Assembly: GCA_049999805.1 (NCBI GenBank)
Contig: JBNGIO010006255.1
Coordinates: forward strand, 47,400 to 111,399
Direction: 5' to 3'
Source: Folioceros fuciformis
Lineage: Eukaryota; Anthocerotophyta; Anthocerotopsida; Anthocerotales
DNA length: 64,000 nt
Shown here: piece after piece, positions 1 to 11,703 of the stretch
Position numbering within the stretch: the stretch's first letter is position 1
Layout: each line of letters opens with the position of its first letter
Made by a program: the position numbers and the translations under genes
Notes under the pieces: model-generated
Told to the model about the DNA's origin: nothing
Database searches by the model: none
The model's input: the letters and a program-made list of their open reading frames with translations, nothing else

Positions 1-1703
1 GAGTGGGGCTGGTGGGGGTGAACGGCGCGGGCAAGACGACGCAGCTCAGGATCATCGCGGGGCAGGAGGAGGTGGACGCTGGGGAGGTGATCAAGGCCAG
101 GGAGGACATGCGGATCGCCTTCCTCACGCAGGAGTTCGAGGTGGTGGCAAGCAGGACGGTGAGGGAGGAGTTTCTGCATGCGTTCGAGCAGGAGATGCAG
201 ATTTCAGGGAGGATGGAGAAAGTGCAGCGCAGCCTGGAGGCGGCCACGGAGGACATGGAGCTCATGGGGAGGCTGCTGGACGAGCTGGACCGGCTGCAGA
301 AGATGGCGGAGGCGGCGGATGTGTACGACGTGGATGTTAAGATTAATAAGATGATGCCGGAGCTGGGGTTTTCGGCGGAGGACGGGGATAGGTTGGTGGC
401 GTAGAATAGTGGCGGCTTACTGCCGAGGATGTCGTTGGGGAAGATTTTGCTGCAGGACCCGGATCTGCTACTGCTGGATGAGCCCACGAATCATCTGGAT
501 TTGGAGACGATAGAGTGGCTGGAGGGGTACCTGAAGGGTTTGGATGTGCCCATGGTGATTGTCTCGCATGACAGGGCGTTTTTGGATCAGTTGTGCAACA
601 AGATTGTGGAGACGGATCTCGGGGTGTCTCAGACCTTTGAGGGGAATTACAGCGCCTATGTGGCGGCCAAAGCTGCTTGGGTGGAGACGCAGAGGATGGC
701 ATGGGAGAAGCAGCAGAGGGAGATTTCCAGGACGGAGGATTTGATACAGCGGCTGTCGGGGGGAGCGAACACCGGGCGTGCTGCATCTGCGGAGAAGCAG
801 CTGGAGAAGATGCTGCAGGATGGGCAGGCTGTGGAAAAACCGTTCGAGCGTAAGCAGTTCAAGTTCAGGTTTCCGGATTTGGGGCGGAGCGGGAGAACTG
901 TCGTGCAGATGACCAATATGGCGTTTGAGTATGATGGGAATGTATTGTTTGATAACGCCAATCTTTTGATCGAGAGGGGAGAGAAGCTGGCCATCATCGG
1001 GCCCAATGGGTGCGGGAAGAGCACCTTGTTGAGAATTATCATGGGGTATGAGCAGCCCACGCTTGGGGAGATCACCATGGGGCAACATCGGATTGTTCCC
1101 AATTATTTCGAGCAAAATCAGGCGGAGGCTTTGGACTTGGACAAGACGGTGCTGCAGGTGGTCGAGGAGGCGGCCGAAGACTGGAGCCTCAATGATATCA
1201 AGGGGTTGCTGGGCCGATGTAACTTCAAGGCAGATATGACCCATAGAAAGGTGGCTTTTCTGAGTGGGGGGGAGAAGGCTCGCTTGGCCTTTTGTAAGTT
1301 CATGGTGACACCGTCCACTCTGCTGGTTTTGGATGAGCCTACTAATCATCTTGACATCCCTTCCAAGGAGATGTTGGAGGAAGCTTTGAGGGACTACCCG
1401 GGCACGGTGATCGCTGTATCGCATGACCGATATTTTCTCCGCCAAATCGTGACTCGAGTTATTGAAGTGAAGAACAAGCGGCTGGAGGACTATGCTGGCG
1501 ATTTCAACTACTACTTAGCTCAGAATCTGGAAGCCAGGAGGAAGCAGCTGGAGCGAGAGGCCGAGTTCGAGGCCAACGCCCCGACAGTGAAAGCCAAATC
1601 AAAGATGACTAAAGCTGAAAAGGAGCTTCAGAAGAAACAGAAGGCCCAGTCATTTCAGCAAAAAAACCAGAAGAAAACCTTCAACAACAAGAGATGGAAT
1701 TGA
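1..1703 (+). CDS. ABCF5: ABC-F ATPase, ABCF5-type (5' partial, internal stop)
   Basis: Soluble twin-ATPase of the ABC-F family, whose members act on ribosomes; the plant ABCF5 group is thought to be plastid-directed. The window opens just before the first Walker A (GVNGAGKTT). The second domain has Walker A GPNGCGKST (about 1000), signature LSGGEKARLAF (about 1261) and Walker B with LVLDEPTNHLD. The protein ends in a Lys-rich tail finishing NNKRWN, as in land-plant ABCF5. No intron is seen. The frame is continuous, but codon 402-404 is TAG and the next residues read NSGGLLPR where the family has a first-domain signature close to SFSGGWQMR. So the gene is either broken or the sequence has a local error here; everything downstream is intact. 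The start lies outside the window. Confidence 0.85.
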
Positions 1704-1855
1704 TTATCAGTGCCCAGCCTCCACCCCTGCCTGCGCTACTTCAAATGGGTTGGCACGGCGACTATGTGCACATTCTCATGAATAAAAGCGAACGTTTCTT
1801 CTCCACTCCAGATGAAGATTACATCAAACAAAATCATCGCCCGCACACCACTAGC

Positions 1856-2654
1856 TCAAAACAACTTGGGAAAGCTGATATGCTGAAGACCAAACACCAC
1901 ACTTGTGACTAGTAGCCCAATCAGTCCAAAAAAGTTCCACATGCCCCTCATCCTGTTCTTGGGGTTACCAGTGTAGTATCTGTTCACACCCCACATCGTT
2001 AGGACCAAGGACGTAAGAAAGCCACAGCAAATAAGCACGATGGTGAGGTGCGGAGAAGTACCCAAGAGAGTAGACTACTCGACCAACCACCCAAACCATG
2101 CCGCAGCTGCAGAGAAGTCACAGACCAGCGTGAGCGAGCAAGCCGTACAACAGCTGCAACAACCCAACCTCGTGCCCAGTGCCGGGTACTCACATAGAAG
2201 CAGTGATGGGATACCCGATGCCTGCAACAAGCAGGAGCACTAGGAAGGAAGGGAAGTTCTCTAACGTGTTCTGGTGAGCACGTTGGTAGCAGTTGAAGAC
2301 GGAGCGTTCAGCGTCTTCGTACATCTGAAGGCGGCATTGCAGGCTTCAGTCCCCCTACAACATACCTTAATCACTCACTTTAAGCAGAGACCTTGCTGGA
2401 CATCGCGTACCTTAGGGTACTGCACATTGTACAATTTCCTCTGCCTCCCAACCTGCCCGCATCATCCAGACTCCGTGAGTTAGTCGTTCGTCACATTACC
2501 CCCATGACCCAACCCTTCTGCACCATACAGCCACCATCCCTGCAGCCCACAATTCCAGTCCCACCTGAATAGCCTGCCACTGCGTGAGCAGCGTCCCCGC
2601 CACGATGGTGAGCACCACATATCCGAAGTTCTCCGGCAGCGCGAGAACCGCCAT
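1856..2654 (-). CDS. Microsomal glutathione S-transferase 3-like (MAPEG)
   Basis: MAPEG-family integral membrane protein of about 143 residues; MGST3 proteins have glutathione transferase/peroxidase activity in the ER. Five exons are read on the minus strand: 2654-2565, 2452-2411, 2324-2194, 2106-2062 and 1979-1856, all with GT-AG introns of 82-112 bases and consistent phases. The N terminus reads MAVLALPENFGYVVL, followed by VGRQRKLYNVQYP, a loop with FNCYQRAHQNTLE (the family FNC.QR.HQN motif) and VVGRVVYSLGYYTG. There are about four hydrophobic segments. An in-frame extension upstream of 2654 exists, but the chosen Met matches the family start. It is convergent with ABCF5. Confidence 0.88.
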
Positions 2655-3216
2655 GGTCTCCTTCCTCTGCACCTTCCTGCCCTCAACTCGGCACCTTGCA
2701 GCTCTCAATGTCGGTCCCAGAAAGACTGAACGAAGCGCGCTTAGCTCTCCCTTCCTTGCCGCCTCAAATGACAGCTTTCCGCCCGCAGCCCGAATGTCTA
2801 TATGCCCGCCCCAAGACTTCCAAGACGAAGACGCAAGCGCGGAGGAAGCGAGGACGAAGGAACCCATGAAGGTGCCTTCATCACAGATTCGTCCGAAGGC
2901 CTAGAAACTCGAACAGTGGTAACTGTAGCTCGGGTTTCCGGATTGCTAACCGGAGATCAATCGCTATTATGATCACGAGTTTGCGTGATCATGGTTGCTG
3001 ACCAACTTTCTTTCGCCACGATAAATAACACCGCTGTGGCGGGTCCCAGCTCCTCTACAAACGAAACCTCCGGTTTCGGCTCTTTCCTCGAACAACTACA
3101 CTCCGGGCTTAGAGCTCTTCGAGCGGTAACAGAGATTGATCTCTCTGCGTGCACGCGAGTTTCGCGATCCCGGAACCTCAATCTCCGTGCGCGTCAAGGA
3201 AGATCTCGCCGGCAAG
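2655..3216. promoter_or_regulatory. Intergenic region between divergent MGST3-like and ATX1-like genes
   Basis: 562 bases between the two start codons, presumably holding both promoters. I see no clear TATA box or other motif and no coding sequence. Confidence 0.4.
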
Positions 3217-3680
3217 ATGCCACAGGTTCGTTGGCTCGATTGAAGTTTGTGAATTGGAGGTATTGTATTTGTGGAGAGGTTTGCCTGGCTTGGGGACTCA
3301 CAGCAGACGGCTGCCTACCTGCAGACTGTGGTGCTCAAGGTTGGGATGAGCTGCAAGGGATGCGTAGGTGCGGTGGAGCGAGTTCTAAACAAGCTAGAAG
3401 GTGAGGTCCCGTCCATCGTCACGGTGCAGGCAGCAGATTGTAGACCGTTCGGGAGGATGTTGTGGCTGACCTGAGTACTGTTCTCTTGGCTTTATGTACC
3501 GCAGGTGTTGAGAAGTTTGATATTGATCTGGAGCAGCAGAAGGTCACCGTGACAGGCACTGTTACCCCGGCGGCTGTGCTAGAGAAGGTGTCAAAGACGG
3601 GAAAGCCTACTCAGATCTGGCCGAATCAGGAGGTGCCAGAGTCAACAGAGGTGGCTGCAGCCAAACCTGCAGCCACGTAG
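3217..3680 (+). CDS. ATX1: Copper chaperone, ATX1/CCH type (HMA domain)
   Basis: Cytosolic copper chaperone that hands Cu(I) to P-type ATPases. Three exons: 3217-3225 (only Met-Pro-Gln), 3325-3400 and 3505-3680, giving 86 residues. The heavy-metal-associated fold carries the metal site MSCKGC, then [27 protein letters not shown] and the SKTGK motif with the Lys typical of ATX1. The C terminus is a short Ala/Gl(u/n)-rich tail, shorter than in the CCH variants of seed plants. The first intron falls right after the third codon, a layout common in plant ATX1 genes. Phases agree (0, then 1). Confidence 0.92.
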
Positions 3681-4093
3681 AGAGGTACTGAGAAAGGGTG
3701 AAGTCGCCTTAATGCTAGTATTCCGCGGTTCAGATCCATGCTCCAAACATCTACCGAACTGTGTATTGCTGGCAATATCTGCCTTCCATTCGGACGTCCT
3801 TAGATGCAAGTTGGACAACATGGACGCAAGACGTAGACGCTATTCCTTTGGTAGAAGATCTATATACAAGGACTGCGTCCAGCGCTCCGGGGTATGTGAT
3901 AGACGATCGTGGGTTTCTTAACACGTCTTGTTAAGAAGCCTCGTAGTCTTGTGTCTGCCTCGTGGACTACCGAGTCCATTTTCTCCAAGAAGCTGAGGTT
4001 CGGAGCGTTTTCTTTTGCCTGCATCACTAGCCGGAGTCCAGGACCTGCTCCAGCATTACTGTCCGCGGTCTCGAAAGCGATCTTGACATTAAG
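3681..4093. other. Intergenic, nothing recognised
   Basis: 413 bases between ATX1 and the next gene. Short open frames here show no family resemblance. Confidence 0.4.
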
Positions 4094-4641
4094 ATGGCCG
4101 CATCGCTCAGGTCAGAATTGTCAAAACATGCGGTCAAGACGCGTGGAATCGTGTGGAGAGCATTCATCGGCAGACCAGGCCAAGTCTGTGGCCAAGTGTC
4201 ACGAGCATCAACGGCTGCCCAACTTGAGCCACCACAGGTAAGGACCACAGTCTGAGTTCAGAGCCTGCAAACTCCATGACATTTCCAAATATCCGCAAAC
4301 AGTGGATAGCCGGTCAATAACACTGTTCCTCCGACTGTCCGCTTTGCAGATGATGGAAAAGGAACAACACCAAGCAGCGCGCGAGGTAATCACTCCCCTT
4401 CCCTACTTCTATCTCCGTGTATGGAACGTAAGTATCTTCGCCCTTCCTCACGAGGATTGTGGAAACGCTTGCGCAGAGGCTTGGTCTTCAAGCCGGGGCC
4501 GCTAGGGTGGACACCCCGGTCTCAGTTCTTGCCCAAACTGCCGACATCACCAAAACAATCGCGGTTTGGGCAGGGGTCATATCGATTGCAGGTGGCACGT
4601 ACCTTCTAGCTCCATCCAAGAAGCCTGCACAAGACGATTGA
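4094..4641 (+). CDS. Small single-pass membrane protein, unknown, probably organellar
   Basis: I do not recognise this family. The proposed exons are 4094-4237, 4350-4385 and 4477-4641, all phase 0, giving 114 residues. The N terminus (MAASLRSELSKHAVKTRG) is rich in Ala, Ser, Arg and Lys and lacks acidic residues at the start, like a mitochondrial presequence. A middle exon encodes MMEKEQHQAARE. The last exon ends in one hydrophobic segment (IAVWAGVISIAGGTYLLA) and a short Lys/Asp tail. The third exon could start a few codons earlier (an in-frame IVETLAQ precedes it), but I found no splice acceptor that keeps phase. The function is not inferable. Confidence 0.5.
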
Positions 4642-5054
4642 GGATAGGCCGCAGGCTGTACACATCGAGCGCCTCGAGCAAAGCCTACATCCACCTACGG
4701 CGATAGAGGAGACAGACCGCACTCGTCCATAGTAAGCTCGTGTCATTCGTGCAGTCAGACTAGAAGCTCCCGACCGTTGCCCTAATAAATTCATGCTCGA
4801 GCTCCCTGCTTTTCCGCACACCCAATTCGCTGTCAGAGTTTCGTCCGGCCTACTGTCTCCCACGTCAGGGCTCGTCACGGCAGCGTCGGCACCGACAACT
4901 CCAGGCCGCTTTAGTAGGATACCGGCCGGGCGTTCCCGTTTGAAATTTGAGGAATCGGTCTCGCTACGTTTGATAATTGAAGACTACTGGAAGCCACCCT
5001 GCTATCCGGATCTGAATGCTGCAAGCCTGCAGGAGCATGAGCTAATTTTTGAAA
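4642..5054. other. Intergenic, nothing recognised
   Basis: 413 bases between the small membrane protein gene and the CBP3/UQCC1 gene; presumed 3' flank and promoter, with no recognisable element. Confidence 0.35.
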
Positions 5055-6524
5055 ATGCTCGGGCTGGTCAGGCAGGCTGTGCGGCAGCAGCGCCGGAGCG
5101 TTGCGAGTCGGGTTTCCAGGACTCCGTTGGTCACTGTGTCTGCACGTTCTTCACCGACGGCGGCAGCTGTGGAATCGGTGGAGGCAGCGGCTCCTGTTCA
5201 AGAGGTCAGTCGTCCACTAGGATGGGGGGGTTTCCTGTTATCTGACCCTGGACGTTGCGCGCAGCCGACTTTGCGTCCTACGTCCATGTCCCTACTGTGT
5301 GATGTTTGCAGCCGGAACTGGACAAGTCAATTCCTCTGGGAAAGCCACGGCCGCTCAGCATCGATCCTACGTCTAAACTTGGAGTTGCAGAGCCCGAGCC
5401 GCAAGGATGGAAAGCAGCAGCACTGAAGTTGTTAGGGTTCTACAGTCGTCAAAGTCGTCTTATCCGGGGATCCCGAACTCTTTACTCTCGTGTCACTAGC
5501 CAGGTTGAGAGGCCTGAGCTGTATTCGAGTGAGTATGTAGGACGGGGGTTGGAATCTTGGAGGCGATTGTCAGGAAGGTTTTGCTAATTCTGATGACCTT
5601 TCCAGCCTTTTCTTTGGAGCAGAATTTCAGAACCACGCATGCTATGCTCGTGCTGCACTTGTGGCTGCTCCTGGCGCGCCTGAGAGTCGAAGGGAAGGAT
5701 GGATCTACTGTAGGTCAAACCATCTACGAAATATTCAATCACGATTTGGAGCAGCGCATTGTGGCGCATGGGGTACGAGATTGTTTCCTCCCCTGGCTTA
5801 CTTTGCTGTTGGTGAGAGGGTTTTGGGGGTGGTAAGAAGGTGTGCATCAGTACAGTGTATCTGGATGTAGGTGAAAGTCTTGATCTCCAAGTGGATGAAA
5901 GAACTTGAGAAGAACTTCTACGGAGCTGTCACAGCGTATGATGCAGCCATGAGACCAGAAGCCTCTCACGATGAGCTTGCTCGTGCAATCTGGAGGTGAG
6001 GCTGTAGTTCTCTCATCAGCACGTCTTAGGGCTTGTTCCTGTATTGGTACAGGACAGGTAATAGTCTTGTCCCGGCTAGTTCAACATTTTCGCATGTACC
6101 TCACTCTTAGGAACTCACGTGCTTTGCAGGAACGTGTTTGCTAAGGATGATGAACTTATGCCATCGGGTGAATTGTTAGCGCCTGTACAAGTGAGTAACT
6201 CTAACCTGAATTGGGTATGAAGTGACAGTGATGGTAAACCCTCACATGTGAGCGGCAGCCGAGGAAATGGTCACAGTCTGACCTAGCAGCAAGGAAGACT
6301 GATTGGAGTGGGCTGATGTATGTCGTGTTGTTCTCGTGGTCAGGCATTAGCAAGATATGTGCGAAGGGAAGCTGCTTGCCTTTCACTAACAGGTTCGTCA
6401 AGAAGATACCTGCGGTGTCGTTCTCTTCTGTTGATCACTCCACCGACCATTCTGAGGATGAATGCGTGATTGTGCAGATTCTGCTTCCTTGCTGTCGGGT
6501 AATATCCTTTTCTCTCAGGAGTGA
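5055..6524 (+). CDS. Ubiquinol-cytochrome c reductase assembly chaperone (CBP3/UQCC1)
   Basis: Mitochondrial chaperone family needed for cytochrome b synthesis and complex III assembly (Pfam Ubiq_cyt_C_chap). Seven exons: 5055-5204, 5312-5528, 5606-5772, 5871-5995, 6130-6190, 6344-6392 and 6478-6524, giving 271 residues with consistent phases. The first exon encodes an Arg/Ser/Ala-rich presequence (MLGLVRQAVRQQRRSVASR). Family landmarks are FRTTHAMLVLHLWLLLARLR, IYEIFNHDLEQRI, KWMKELEKNFYG, AYDAAMRPEA and ALARYVRREAACLSLT, ending LLSGNILF. The final exon is short and was found by matching the family C terminus. Confidence 0.88.
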
Positions 6525-8238
6525 GCATCAGCAGTCTCACATTGTTGTACATGCCACCTTTCTCTTGAGCCAGTTGGGCATCATTGAGTCCTGTGGATCA
6601 GCTGTTGGAGAAGGGCGCCCACGGATTCGATTCCCCGGTTTTCTGGTTCTTTGTAAGTTGTGCCTGCCCCGTTTAGAGTCCAATCGTGGTTGTTTCTCGC
6701 CTTTTGGCGGCGTCCCGGCCAGCATGATGCAGACAAGTTTCTCCAGTTAAGGTTAGGCTCTGGCTATTACCTGGGGTTTTGTTATTTCCCTAGTGGTAGT
6801 ACATAGCCTCCGCCATCGTCGATAAAAGACGTTGATTGTGTGCTGCCAACAATTGTTAAATAATAGAATACAGGATCTGTCTCGTGTCTTTGGAACCTAA
6901 AACCTGAATATTTCTTTTGGATGCTGGATAGATTTTTAGAGAAAACATCTGTGTACATCTTTCCTTGGAAAGGACTTTAACTCACCAGATCTTTCTATCC
7001 AGATGCGAGTCCCACCGGGTTCTTTCTTGGAGATTCCGTTATCATTTTATCTTCCTCTTGAGTTTAGCTGCTAGATGAAGTGTCCTTCTGGCCCCTTTGA
7101 AGGAGTTTGTAATGTTTCTCCAGTCCTCCGTCAAGTCGTTGAAGGTGTTATGAGGAGTGTGTAATGTTAGTGTTTCTAAGTTCTCCATCAAGCCAGAGTT
7201 GTCAAGGAGTCCTCTGTAGTACTTCTCAAGTCCTCCATTAAGTTGTCAAATCCTTTGTTACAGGAGGTTCTAGGGTATTGAACTAGTGTGGATTAATTCT
7301 CTAGTCCTCCTTACATTCTCTCAAATATGATCCTGGGCATCTTAGTTTCATCAAGGTTGTTATACTTCCAAGCCCTCTCGTGTTGAGGCAGTGGAACTCC
7401 ATGATCAATGAAACACCGTTGTCTAAGATTGCTAGTTTCATCATATTTCCCATTGCAGTAGTGCAATGTCAGGCGGCACCAATCCAATGTAGAAGGACAG
7501 GTAGGTGAGGTAGTTGACGTAGGTGACGAGGCTGCAATATTTTTTTGATTGTGACGGTCAGTTAGATAGGAATAACTTTTTCACCCTACCAGCGAATCAG
7601 TAAGTGGAGACCATTGAAAAAGGATTAAAATTATAATATTTTACAAATTATATCTCATGGCAGTTTGTACCTGCATGGCACAAGTTGTGGAGTAGCGCCA
7701 AGTGCCGCCCACCAAGTGGGGGGCAGGAGACATCCGTCTTGGGCCCTCCTGGCTGAGAGTACAGAGCCTTGGAGGTGATAAGCAGGTACTGTACATAAAC
7801 ATAAGTTGGAGGAAATAGTTGTTGAACAATGGCGAGAAAATTAAGAAGATAATTGACATGGATGTGTGGAGTCCCCAACAAGCACAGACAGCCTACGGCC
7901 GACGGCCCCAAGCCCGGTCCTGAGGTCTGGAACATCGCATTTCCCGACGCAGGCGGCGCATGCAAAGAAGTGAGAGAAGGCAGGTGAACGACGGGTTATA
8001 AGCACCAGGGAGGCGAGAGAGAGACCCGGCGGACACTGCGAGCCTCTGCTTCTCGGACTCTTGCTTCTGCCAGGAACTTCTCCCTCGGCCCCTGCCTCTT
8101 CCTCCTCCTCCCCCTGGGCTGGTGCCGGCCTCTGCGCGAACACTCCGCCTTGTCAAGGGCTTTTCGAAAGGAGGAGCTGGCCGCAGACTGCCTGCTTGCC
8201 CGTCTGCCTTGTACCTTGAGCTGAATTGTGTGGGAGTC
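6525..8238. other. Long intergenic region with degenerate short repeats
   Basis: 1.7 kb with no convincing gene. Between about 7110 and 7310 the motif AGTCCTCC.TCAAG recurs several times in degenerate form. The final 150 bases are CT-rich and probably contain the enolase 5' UTR. Confidence 0.45.
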
Positions 8239-10324
8239 ATGGTGGGAGCTGTGCTTGCCAAGGCAGCTGCAGGAAGCAGCTTGGCTGTGTCCAGGGCGGC
8301 TGTGCTGCCCAGCAGTAGCAGCAGTAGCAGTAGCAGGTCCTCGGCGTTTCATGGGACTGCGCTGCCGTCGTCCCCTGCCTTCTCCCGGGCGCGGGAGTGG
8401 GGGCCCGTGAGGGTGTCGGCCACGGTGGCGGCCCCCACGGTGCTCAAGGGCGAGGCTGCCTCCAAGGTGAAGTCTGTGAAGGCGAGGCAGATTATTGACA
8501 GCCGAGGGAACCCCACGGTGGAGGTGGATTTGGTGACCCAGGACGGCGTTTACCGCTCGGCTGTGCCCAGCGGGGCGTCTACGGGGATTTACGAGGCGCT
8601 GGAGCTCCGGGATGGGGATCAGGCCAAATTTGGGGGCAAGGGCGTTCTCAAGGCAGTGGAGAACATTAACGAGATTCTGGCTCCCAAGCTCGTGGGGCTT
8701 GATACCAGGTGAAGTGCAGGGGGTGTGTACCCGAGTGGAGGTTTGCATGTGTGGAAGGAAGCGGCTGACTTGGGGTTGGTTCGGTTGCGACGCGTGCAGG
8801 AAGCAGAAGGACATTGACAGTATCATGCTGGAACTTGATGGAACTCCTAACAAGGCGAAGCTTGGGGCCAATGCCATCCTCGGGGTGTCGTTGAGTGTTG
8901 CTAGGGCGGGGGCCGCCACGCAGGGTATTCCTCTCTATAGGCACATTCAGGCGTTGGCTGGGACAAAAGAGCTTGTGATGCCTGTTCCGGCACTGAATGT
9001 TATTAATGGAGGGAGTCATGCCGGCAACAAGCTTGCTATGCAGGAGTTCATGATCTTGCCTGTGGGTGCCTCCTCTTTTGCTGAGGCTATGCAGATGGGT
9101 TGTGAAGGTGGGTGTCACAGGTCCTTGTTCAGTCTTGTTTTGTGCGTGTGCTCCTTCTTGTTTGACGGAGATTCATGGGTGTGATGTTTTCCGTGCTGTA
9201 GTGTTTCAGGTTCTGAAAGGGATCATCAAGAAGAAGTACGGCCAGGATGCTTGCAATGTTGGTGACGAGGGTGGCTTCGCCCCTAACATCCAGGACAACC
9301 GAGAGGGTCTTGTTCTTCTTGTGGATGCAATCGAAAAGGCTGGTTACACAGGCAAGGTGAGAACGGGCCGTGGATGGTATAGTCGGATAGTCGGACAGTC
9401 GGAGTCTCCTCTTCCGTGACCTGATCCGGTGCCCTGTACGCTCTGCAGGTCAAGCTGGGAATGGATGTTGCTGCATCTGAGTTTTTGACCAAAGGTGGTC
9501 TATATGATCTTGACTTCAAGGAGCAGCCGAACAGCGGCAAAAATGTCTACTCGGGGGAGGCTCTTGGGGATCTTTATAAAGCCTTTGTGAAGGAATTTCC
9601 TATCGTCTCCGTTGAGGATCCATTTGATCAAGATGATTGGAGCTCTTGGACAGCCCTGCAAGCTGGACTCGAGGTTCAGATTGTGGGAGATGATTTGCTT
9701 GTCACAAACCCAAAGAAGATCTCAGAGGCCATTACCAAGAAGGCCTGCAACGCCCTCTTACTGAAGGTGACGTACAATCATCCATGGCACCTCCCAATGT
9801 CTTGCTCGTTCTAATCAACTAGTCATTTTTCTCACACCCGTGTGATGTGTGGTTTGCAGGTCAACCAGATTGGTTCCGTGACAGAATCCATTCAAGCTGC
9901 CCTCGACTCGAAGGCCGCTGGCTGGGGAGTCATGGTTAGCCACAGGAGTGGAGAGACCGAAGATACCTTCATTGCTGACTTGTCAGTCGGACTGGCCAGT
10001 GGGCAGGTGTGTTGATTTTGTTGTACAGGATTTGTGAAAATTTCTCTCTTAACGCTCATTTTGATGGGATACCTGATCTAATCGCATTCCATGATGCCCT
10101 TGCCCCCTTTTCAGATCAAAACTGGTGCACCTTGCCGAAGCGAACGTCTAGCGAAGTATAACCAAGTAAGTCAGAATTTCTGAAATCGTTGTTATCTGCG
10201 CTTTTGGGAAGATGCTGTGTTTGTGTGGTGTGGTAATGCAGTCAACTTCTGCTTCCAGCTTCTCCGCATAGAGCAGGAACTGGGAAATGTACGCTATGCG
10301 GGGGAGAACTTCAGGCGCCCTTGA
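8239..10324 (+). CDS. ENO1: Enolase, plastid isoform
   Basis: 2-phosphoglycerate to phosphoenolpyruvate in plastid glycolysis. Seven exons: 8239-8708, 8800-9107, 9202-9356, 9449-9766, 9860-10006, 10115-10165 and 10259-10324, giving 504 residues. The first ~60 residues are a Ser/Ala-rich transit peptide with a run of eight Ser, hence the plastid call; cytosolic enolase starts near [20 protein letters not shown]. Catalytic features are [44 protein letters not shown] (metal Asp), [10 protein letters not shown] (metal Glu), [10 protein letters not shown] (metal Asp), [13 protein letters not shown] (catalytic Lys) and [11 protein letters not shown]. The start at 8239 was preferred over an in-frame ATG at 8122 because it begins a normal transit peptide. 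Confidence 0.95.
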
Positions 10325-10769
10325 CCCTGCGTGCGGCATCGGCTTCCTCAATAATCAGTGCAAACCGAACTCGAAATAAGCTCTGTGACAATTTTGTAGA
10401 CTCTTCAACCCAGTATGACTGCGGTCAGGAGTCGCTTTAGGCTACATGAGCCCCACACTCAAGTCTGTGTGATCGAGGCAGAGGCTAACAATTTGATTGG
10501 TGTGCACTACGTTGCCACTCTCCCGGCTTTTGTTCTCCGCTACTCCGAGATTAAATGGAACAAACTCCCTGCGAAAGTACTCCCTGAAACCTTGTGGCCT
10601 GTGACGCAGTTGATTCTGCACAGTGGAATCACAGCCCTGGAAGATAACATAAAGCACAAGCCTGTCGTTTACAGCTTGCACAAAGGGGTTTAGGTTCTCT
10701 GCCGGTGAGATGCTTCTCCCAAAGTATTCCAACACAGGGCAGGAAGAGACTTCCGACTAGAAACTCCCG
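10325..10769. other. Intergenic between convergent enolase and TMEM97-like genes
   Basis: 445 bases of shared 3' flank. An open frame on each strand here has no family resemblance. Confidence 0.4.
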
Positions 10770-11452
10770 TCACTGCACTTTTCGCTTGCTCCTGAAGAGA
10801 CCGGGCGAAAGTAGTCGAGCAACAATGAGGACGGGGATAATCAAGAAAGGCACATACGCGGCCAACAGCTTCGCCTTCGTATCCACTCGTGCAGCTATGA
10901 TCTCCGCCAATATGGGAATCTAGCAATCCAGCACAGAGTAAGCAGATGAAATCTGATACGTCTGATCAGCGCCACGAGCAAGAAGAACTCACCATCGTAG
11001 TAGCCGTATGCACCCCGTAGATAAGACCCGTAGTCCGGCCCCAATCTCTACCTACTCAACGCACAACCAGCACTGAGGCGCACCTTTCACGACACAAGCG
11101 AGAGACAAGCGCTAGAGCAGACGACGTGCAAGAAGAGCGAGAACGAAGAATTGGAAGCCATACCGAAGATAAACGCGTACGCAGTGACAACGGAGAGAGG
11201 CGCCTGGATGAAGATCTCAGCCAGCAACAGGGCCCGGAAATAAGGAGGCTTGTCCCGCAACAGGAAATCCCCGGTCGTGCGTATATGCCAGGCGACCAGA
11301 TCAGTGAGCTCCTTGAAATAGAGCTCCGGAGGAAACAGGGTCCCCTGCGTCTCGATGGCCAAGATCAAGACGACATTGCACACCAAGAAGAGAGCAATCG
11401 CGATATCAACCGGCCGCTTCCATATGGACAAAGGAGGCCCAACTCCTGCCAT
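10770..11452 (-). CDS. TMEM97/sigma-2 receptor-like EXPERA-domain membrane protein
   Basis: Four-pass ER membrane protein of the EXPERA superfamily; animal TMEM97 takes part in sterol handling, and the plant role is unknown. Three exons on the minus strand: 11452-11164, 11045-10993 and 10919-10770, giving 163 residues. The first exon has RPVDIAIALFLVCNVVLILA, then ETQGTLFPPELYFKELTDLV, a cytosolic stretch and AEIFIQAPLSVVTAYAFIF. The second exon reads DWGRTTGLIYGVHTATTM, the family block before the fourth helix. The third gives ILAEIIA and a last hydrophobic segment, ending in the basic tail RSKRKVQ, which could act as an ER-retrieval signal. Phases are 1, 0. Confidence 0.85.
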
Positions 11453-11703
11453 CTCCCGTCCCGCCTCCGCCCTTTAGCCTTTCCACCAGGCACTGTCTTC
11501 CCACAATAATCAAACCAACTGAGCAATCTCGATTCTCACAGCACCCGCCGGGTTAGGCGGCAAGTCGAACTTGAACTACAAGGAGAAGGTAGAAAAGTAG
11601 TGTCTACAGTAAATGCCCTCGCGGGCACAGTTTTCATGAAACGGATGAATCCAGATTATGGCTTAGAAAGCCCGATAAGAAGAATTCCAACTAGCTGCCT
11701 ACT

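Noticed and set aside
468-1445. Long minus-strand open frame (325 codons) opposite ABCF5
   Set aside because: It is the shadow of the ABC-F gene; the plus strand carries all Walker and signature motifs.
7996-8919. 307-codon minus-strand frame opposite enolase exon 1
   Set aside because: GC-rich shadow of the enolase transit peptide and N-terminal region, with no family resemblance.
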